From CAYVWB01 sp964455395 (GTDB taxonomy: Bacteria > Desulfobacterota > Desulfovibrionia > Desulfovibrionales > Desulfovibrionaceae): a stretch of DNA of 10,055 bases. The number at the start of each line of letters is the position of its first letter. Positions within the stretch are counted from its first letter, which is position 1. The notes under the pieces are model-generated. The model was given only the letters and a program-made list of their open reading frames with translations. It made no database searches and was not told the DNA's origin. Location: positions 1 to 10,055 of the forward strand of contig CAYVWB010000111.1 in assembly GCA_964455395.1 (NCBI GenBank). Reading direction: 5' to 3'. The position numbers were made by a program, and so were the translations under genes. Shown here in pieces: positions 6,674 to 10,055 of this stretch.

Positions 6674-7654
6674 ATGGAAACAACGAACAGTAGAAAAAAA
6701 TTTATCAAGCGAATATTGAATCCCCAGCTCCTACAACGGCTAGGAGTACTTATCGCATTAATCGTTTTAAGTATTTTTTTCGCTATAGCATCCAGGGGCA
6801 GGTTTTTTACCGTTCAGAATCTCCTGACCGTAGCCAGGCAGGTATCAATTACGGTAATTGTCGGAGTCGGCCTTACGTTTATCATGATTACCGGCAACAT
6901 TGACCTTGCCGTCGGTTCCTATTTAGCGCTTACAGGGATTTTTGCCGCAAAGGTCCTGCTCCTCGGTGTACCGTGGTGGGTGTCGGTAATTTTTACCATG
7001 TTCGCCCTTGCCGGACTCCAGGCGATAATAGGTACCTCCATTGCGAAACAGCGGTTAATGGCCCTCATTGTAACTCTCGCGATGATGAGCATCGCAAGAG
7101 GTTTGTCCTTAAGCTGGTCCGGAGGAAAGCCGGTATATATAGAGAATGACACCTTTATGAAGCTCGGTATCGGATATCTAGGCCCCATACCGGTTCCGGT
7201 CATCATAGCAGCAATTGTACTTATCGTCGGCCAATTCATTCTGCGGAAGACCAGGTTCGGCAGATACGTATATGCCGTCGGCGGCAATGAAGAGGCGGCG
7301 CGGACATCCGGAATCAATGCGGATCGGATTAAAATTATTGTTTTTATAATTTCCGGTGCACTGACCGCTCTTGCAGGTTGCGTTATGGCGGCGCGGCTTT
7401 TTTCCGGCAGCCCCGTAACCGGGCAGGGATTCGAACTGGATGCCATAGCGAGTGTCGTTATCGGGGGTACGAGTTTAAACGGCGGTAGAGGAAGCATGCT
7501 CGGCACCCTGATCGGGGCCTTTACGGTCGGAGTAATAAGCAACGGGCTTACGATTCTCGGTGTTGAATATTACTACCAGCTAATGGCCAAAGGTTTAATT
7601 ATTTATATCGCAATTGTTATCGATCAGAGAGCGAGAGCGGTAAAAATAAGCTAG
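6674..7654 (+). CDS. Sugar ABC transporter permease (RbsC type)
   Basis: An inner-membrane permease of 326 aa, typical for RbsC/XylH-like proteins, with many hydrophobic segments from about residue 20 onward. Family landmarks are ITGNIDLAVGS (near residues 71-81), the cytoplasmic coupling region with GGNEEAARTSGI, and GGTSLNGGRGSMLGTLIGA near the C-terminus. The ATG follows GAGAGGG (6663-6669), ten bases after the ATPase stop. Only one permease gene is present, so the channel is probably a homodimer, as in ribose systems and unlike the two-permease AI-2 (Lsr) importer. A 207-codon antisense open frame at 6919-7542 is a coding shadow. Confidence 0.95.
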   Translation: METTNSRKKFIKRILNPQLLQRLGVLIALIVLSIFFAIASRGRFFTVQNLLTVARQVSITVIVGVGLTFIMITGNIDLAVGSYLALTGIFAAKVLLLGVPWWVSVIFTMFALAGLQAIIGTSIAKQRLMALIVTLAMMSIARGLSLSWSGGKPVYIENDTFMKLGIGYLGPIPVPVIIAAIVLIVGQFILRKTRFGRYVYAVGGNEEAARTSGINADRIKIIVFIISGALTALAGCVMAARLFSGSPVTGQGFELDAIASVVIGGTSLNGGRGSMLGTLIGAFTVGVISNGLTILGVEYYYQLMAKGLIIYIAIVIDQRARAVKIS

Positions 7655-7670
7655 GTCTATTTATAGGAAT

Positions 7671-7698
7671 AAACAACCGTTGGTTGTTTTAAATAAAA
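7671..7698 (+). promoter_or_regulatory. Intercistronic hairpin between permease and binding-protein genes
   Basis: AAACAACC (7671-7678) pairs perfectly with GGTTGTTT (7682-7689) around the three-base loop GTT. A T and an AT-rich stretch follow but no real T-run, so it is a poor terminator. A second, imperfect pairing of GGTT...TTA (7682-7691) with TAAAACC (7694-7700) would exclude the first. Such hairpins upstream of binding-protein genes often stabilise the distal message and raise its level relative to the membrane components; that role here is inferred. Confidence 0.5.
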
Positions 7699-7729
7699 CC
7701 GCTCGAACAGAGCTAAAAAGGAGAAGTGC

Positions 7730-8734
7730 ATGAAGAAAGTACTTGTATTATTAACAGTGCTGTTGTTTGCCGTAGGCGCAATCGCCATGGCAGGCGGGCA
7801 GAAGGAAAAGGAAGAAGGCCCACTCAAAGTCGGTGTTATTCAAATCACTTTGGAACATGAATATCAACTGATCTTGAACCAAGGTTACAAGGACAAGGCT
7901 GAAGAGATGGGCGTGGATGTAGAATTCAGTATTACCGAGATGAGCCCTGAAAAAACGGTCACTGCTGCGGAAAATTTAATTGCCGCAGGGTGTGATGCGA
8001 TCATTTGCGCTCCCGCAGACACAGCTAGCTGGAGGGCTGTTGAAAACCTCTGCATGGAAAACGATGTTGTTCTTGCTAACGACGGTTCGCCTCAGGAGTT
8101 AACCGGTAATTTCATCCCCTTTGTCGGTACCGAGAGTTACTACGGCGGCCAGCGGGCCGGTGAATTTGCGGTTAACTGGATTAACGATAATATTCTCGCA
8201 AGCGAAGATGTTGTTGTAGCTCATCTCACACTGCCGACCTTTACCGACTGTGTGAAAAGGAACGAAGGGTTCGAGGATTATTTAGCAGAGCACATGGACA
8301 GAGATTATGAAATCTACGACGAAGCCGGTATGGGGACTCGTGAAGGCGGCTTAAAAGCCATGGAAAACCTGCTTCAGGCGCATCCCGATATCAATGTCGT
8401 ATTCGGATGCAACGACGACTCCGCTCTTGGTGCCCTGAGTGCGATGAAAGCCGCGGATAAAAAGGATGCTGAGAACCTTGTTATTGGGTTCGACGGCGCA
8501 CTGAAAGGATTTGAAGAAATCATGAAAGGTGGCATGTTCCGGTGCGACATTGCACAGCAGCCGTACCTCTATGCCAATATGTTGATGGAAAGAGCGGTCA
8601 AAGTTGCGCGGGGTGAAGCCGATCTGGAAGATTATGTAGAAGAGGGGATTGTTCTTATCGAAACTCCTGTAGTAACAATTGAAAATGCACAGGAATGGTA
8701 TGATAAATATTCCCAGTATATGCCGGAGGATTAA
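7730..8734 (+). CDS. Periplasmic sugar-binding protein (RbsB-type, ABC importer)
   Basis: The substrate-recognition component of the importer, 334 aa, of the periplasmic-binding type 1 (ribose/galactose) fold. Residues 1-21 are a signal peptide: Lys2-Lys3, a Leu/Val-rich core, then A-I-A-M-A with likely cleavage after Ala21. The mature protein begins with G-G-Q-K-E-K, a charged linker without cysteine, so it should be soluble and not lipid-anchored. Core landmarks include LKVGVIQITLEHEY, the CDAIICAPAD strand and turn, the FGCNDDSALGAL segment, VIGFDGALKG and DIAQQPY, all standard for this fold. AAGGAG (7718-7723) gives a strong ribosome binding site. It is the last operon gene, set apart from the permease by a hairpin and followed by a strong terminator. 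The ligand is unknown; sugar, polyol or a modified sugar all fit. Confidence 0.95.
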   Translation: MKKVLVLLTVLLFAVGAIAMAGGQKEKEEGPLKVGVIQITLEHEYQLILNQGYKDKAEEMGVDVEFSITEMSPEKTVTAAENLIAAGCDAIICAPADTASWRAVENLCMENDVVLANDGSPQELTGNFIPFVGTESYYGGQRAGEFAVNWINDNILASEDVVVAHLTLPTFTDCVKRNEGFEDYLAEHMDRDYEIYDEAGMGTREGGLKAMENLLQAHPDINVVFGCNDDSALGALSAMKAADKKDAENLVIGFDGALKGFEEIMKGGMFRCDIAQQPYLYANMLMERAVKVARGEADLEDYVEEGIVLIETPVVTIENAQEWYDKYSQYMPED

Positions 8735-8766
8735 AGCCGGTCTTTAGAACTACATTCCATTAATCA

Positions 8767-8795
8767 GGCGGCCGTTGCCGGCCGCCTTATTTGTT
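8767..8795 (+). terminator. Intrinsic terminator of the sugar operon
   Basis: GGCGGCCG (8767-8774) pairs perfectly with CGGCCGCC (8779-8786) around the loop TTGC, followed by TTATTTGTT. An 8-bp all-GC stem with a T-rich tail 33 bases after the binding-protein stop is a convincing Rho-independent terminator that ends the operon. Confidence 0.88.
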
Positions 8796-8799
8796 CATT

Positions 8800-9402
8800 A
8801 TGGTCAAAGAGTTTTTTAAAAAGAATAAACTATATATTCTATTCGCTATAAGTCTGTTTGCTGTCGGTGAAGGCCTCTACAGCAGTTTTATTGGAACTGA
8901 AACCGGAATAATTAAAAACAGAATTACAAATTTCGTATTGAACCAGTACCGCAGGCTTGATAACGGGGAATATGAACAACTGGCGGGAAACTACATAGAA
9001 GGTGTGTGGGAAAAGCAGGAAGGTGAATACGTCCTTCGCGAAATAATGGATCCAAAAAATAGTGTAGCTGTGTTAAAAGAGGACCTGGGGGTAAACGGCT
9101 GGAGAATACGGTTCGTTACTTTAAAGGTTATTGATTATTATACCCTTTCCCGGGAAGTTTTCGCCCAAAGGTTTAAACGCGAGCATGCTGTTCTACAGCA
9201 TATTGACTCGGAAGGTACAATTGAACAGATTCACATTATAGTGCTCTCAGAACATGTTACAGGAAGGTGCTCAATCGTGGACTGGGAACGGCCTGTACCT
9301 GTCGTAAATCTTGAAGCCGGGTATAAAATGATTATCCGCGGTATGCCTGAAGTCTATTCTTTACTGCATAAGGAGCAGTGGTTTAAACAACTCCAATTTT
9401 AA
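8800..9402 (+). CDS. Hypothetical protein with one N-terminal membrane anchor
   Basis: A 200-aa protein that I do not recognise. The first ten residues are lysine-rich, residues about 11-32 form a hydrophobic helix (YILFAISLFAVG and on), and the remaining ~165 residues are hydrophilic with mixed charge, suggesting a signal-anchor protein with a domain outside the cytoplasm. The frame also opens at a TTG at 8791, but that lies in the T-rich tail of the terminator, so ATG 8800 is more likely. Neither start has a Shine-Dalgarno, and no clear promoter lies between the terminator and the ATG. The frame is long, uses codons like its neighbours, and its stop overlaps the stop of the convergent gene at 9399-9402. 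It is likely a real gene, though its expression signals are unclear and its link to the sugar operon is doubtful. Confidence 0.68.
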   Translation: MVKEFFKKNKLYILFAISLFAVGEGLYSSFIGTETGIIKNRITNFVLNQYRRLDNGEYEQLAGNYIEGVWEKQEGEYVLREIMDPKNSVAVLKEDLGVNGWRIRFVTLKVIDYYTLSREVFAQRFKREHAVLQHIDSEGTIEQIHIIVLSEHVTGRCSIVDWERPVPVVNLEAGYKMIIRGMPEVYSLLHKEQWFKQLQF

Positions 9403-9416
9403 AAAATATTTTTAAA
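9398..9416. repeat. AT-only perfect inverted repeat across convergent stop codons
   Basis: TTTAAAAA (9398-9405) and TTTTTAAA (9409-9416) are perfect inverted arms around ATA. The repeat covers the overlapping stop codons of the two convergent genes. The stem is weak in RNA but has a T-run on both strands, so it may act as a crude two-way terminator. Confidence 0.45.
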
Positions 9417-9830
9417 GAGTGTGACAATCACGGTATAGTAGACAACTACACCTCCGTAAAAACCAATAAAATAAAAACCGGAATCGATCCTCCCTTGTCC
9501 GAACAAAACATGATGCCGCATGGGACATGCGCCGGAAAAAGTGGAAACAAGGCCGATAATAAAACCGCCTCCTAAGGAAATCAGTCCGAACTTCGATGCA
9601 ATAATCACGGTTATTGCCGGGTAATCTGTTTGAACTAAACCGGTCAAGCGAAATATAAAAATCAGAAACCACGTGGCCGCTAAAAAAGAAAACAATCCTT
9701 CGAGCAGACCCGTGTCCCGAACAATGAGAAAATCCCTGAATCCGCCGATAAAACACATTCTGGAGTTTTGGCCTAAATAGCCGATTACAAATCCCAAGGT
9801 AATAAATGAAACAGTTAACACGATCGACAT
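9399..9830 (-). CDS. YeeE/YedE-family membrane protein, second half of a split transporter
   Basis: An inner-membrane protein of 143 aa with about four hydrophobic helices, of the YeeE/YedE (DUF395) family, which includes the thiosulfate transporter TsuA and the selenium-associated YedE. Two conserved cysteine motifs are visible: NSRMCFIGGFRDF (Cys26) near the start and SGACPMRHHVLFGQG (Cys102). The latter matches the family's G-x-C-P-x-R...G-x-G pattern. Full-length members are usually over 300 aa with two repeats; this is half that size, and the gene immediately upstream appears to be the other half. The ATG (9830-9828) directly abuts the upstream stop at 9833-9831, and AGGAG inside the end of the upstream gene serves as ribosome binding site, so the two are translated together. 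Cargo is presumably a sulfur or selenium compound; nothing ties it to the sugar operon. Confidence 0.82.
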   Translation of the reverse strand: MSIVLTVSFITLGFVIGYLGQNSRMCFIGGFRDFLIVRDTGLLEGLFSFLAATWFLIFIFRLTGLVQTDYPAITVIIASKFGLISLGGGFIIGLVSTFSGACPMRHHVLFGQGRIDSGFYFIGFYGGVVVYYTVIVTLFKNIF

Positions 9831-10055
9831 CTATATTCTCCTCTTCATCAGGAAAACAGCTGCTGTAATACCGAGAAATAATCCGGCTGCCGCAAGGATC
9901 CCGAAGGTGTCTCCGAAGCCGACCCGAAGTACAATCCGGGTTGGGCAGCTCATGATAAGAAGTCCTGCAAGGGAAACAATAAACCCGTAGAGAATCATGA
10001 AAAAAGGATTCGAGAGCCGGAGAATTTTAAATTCCGAATTTTGTTTCGCCGCCGC
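9831..10055 (-). CDS. YeeE/YedE-family membrane protein, first half (partial at window edge)
   Basis: The C-terminal 74 codons of a minus-strand gene whose start lies beyond the window. The visible part has a short hydrophilic stretch, a hydrophobic helix (FFMILYGFIVSLAGLLIM), then SCPTRIVLRVGFGD at about visible residues 36-49, then a second helix and a basic end, K-R-R-I. The C-P-x-R...G-x-G-D pattern is the first-repeat version of the YeeE/YedE signature, and the downstream gene carries the second. The TAG stop is followed without a gap by the next ATG. Together the products would make one two-repeat transporter. The frame is short, but the motif and exact abutment make it convincing. Confidence 0.75.
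   Translation of the reverse strand, partial: AAAKQNSEFKILRLSNPFFMILYGFIVSLAGLLIMSCPTRIVLRVGFGDTFGILAAAGLFLGITAAVFLMKRRI

Noticed and set aside
6919..7542. 207-codon antisense open frame across the permease gene
   Set aside because: Lies wholly opposite a well-supported RbsC-type permease; its product is a low-complexity Pro/Thr/Ile mix with no domain and no ribosome binding site.
7700..7708. CGCTCGAAC at 7700-7708 repeated at 1-9
   Set aside because: A nine-base match without flanking similarity is expected by chance in 10 kb.
1364..8734. An AI-2 uptake (lsr) operon, suggested by FGGY kinase plus RbsABC-like transporter
   Set aside because: Only one permease is present, there is no LsrF or LsrG and no LsrR-type regulator, and the URO-D genes have no place in that pathway.
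1..10055. tRNA, rRNA, CRISPR arrays, insertion sequences or transposase genes
   Set aside because: No regularly spaced repeats, cloverleaf-like sequence, terminal inverted repeats or transposase motifs were seen.

Overview
The window is bacterial chromosomal DNA carrying one complete sugar-uptake and catabolism operon (about 1.2-8.8 kb, plus strand). A divergent LacI-family regulator lies on its left. On its right are an unrecognised membrane-anchored protein and a two-gene YeeE/YedE-type transporter on the minus strand. The best guess for the organism is a spirochaete of the Spirochaeta/Sediminispirochaeta kind. The main reason is the binding protein's N-terminus: a signal peptide followed by a charged A-G-G-Q-K-E-K stretch with no lipobox cysteine, which I associate with free-living spirochaete binding proteins. 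This is inference; base composition is moderate and gives no independent proof.

Layout. Positions 1-112 are GC-rich (83 of 112 bases by my count) and carry no gene I can support. At 113-1141 (minus) is a LacI-family regulator. The divergent region 1142-1363 holds a good plus-strand promoter (TTGACA, 17 bp, TACTAT), a weaker minus-strand promoter, a candidate operator and repeated TTTACTA motifs. The operon then runs: URO-D-superfamily protein with an HxC zinc motif (1364-2599), a second URO-D-superfamily protein with HxD instead (2596-3633), an FGGY carbohydrate kinase (3636-5171), then an RbsA-type ABC ATPase (5164-6663), RbsC-type permease (6674-7654) and RbsB-type periplasmic binding protein (7730-8734). 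The first four genes overlap their neighbours by a few bases. An 8-bp hairpin separates permease from binding protein, and a strong intrinsic terminator (8767-8795) closes the operon.

How the genes work together (inference). The ABC system brings in a small sugar or polyol, the FGGY kinase phosphorylates it or a product, and the LacI protein senses it. The remaining enzymes are two divergent URO-D-fold proteins, with no isomerase, aldolase, dehydrogenase, corrinoid protein or corrinoid activator in view. The relatives of this fold with known non-heme functions are zinc-dependent methyltransferases (MtaA/CmuA type; MetE shares the fold). The most interesting reading is therefore an uncharacterised sugar pathway in which URO-D-fold proteins do the key chemistry, for example removing a methyl group from an O-methylated sugar or cyclitol. 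The substrate cannot be read from the sequence.

The right end (8800-10055) is a different unit. A plus-strand membrane-anchored hypothetical gene converges on two adjacent minus-strand genes that look like the two halves of a YeeE/YedE sulfur or selenium transport protein. The convergent stop codons overlap inside a perfect AT-only inverted repeat.
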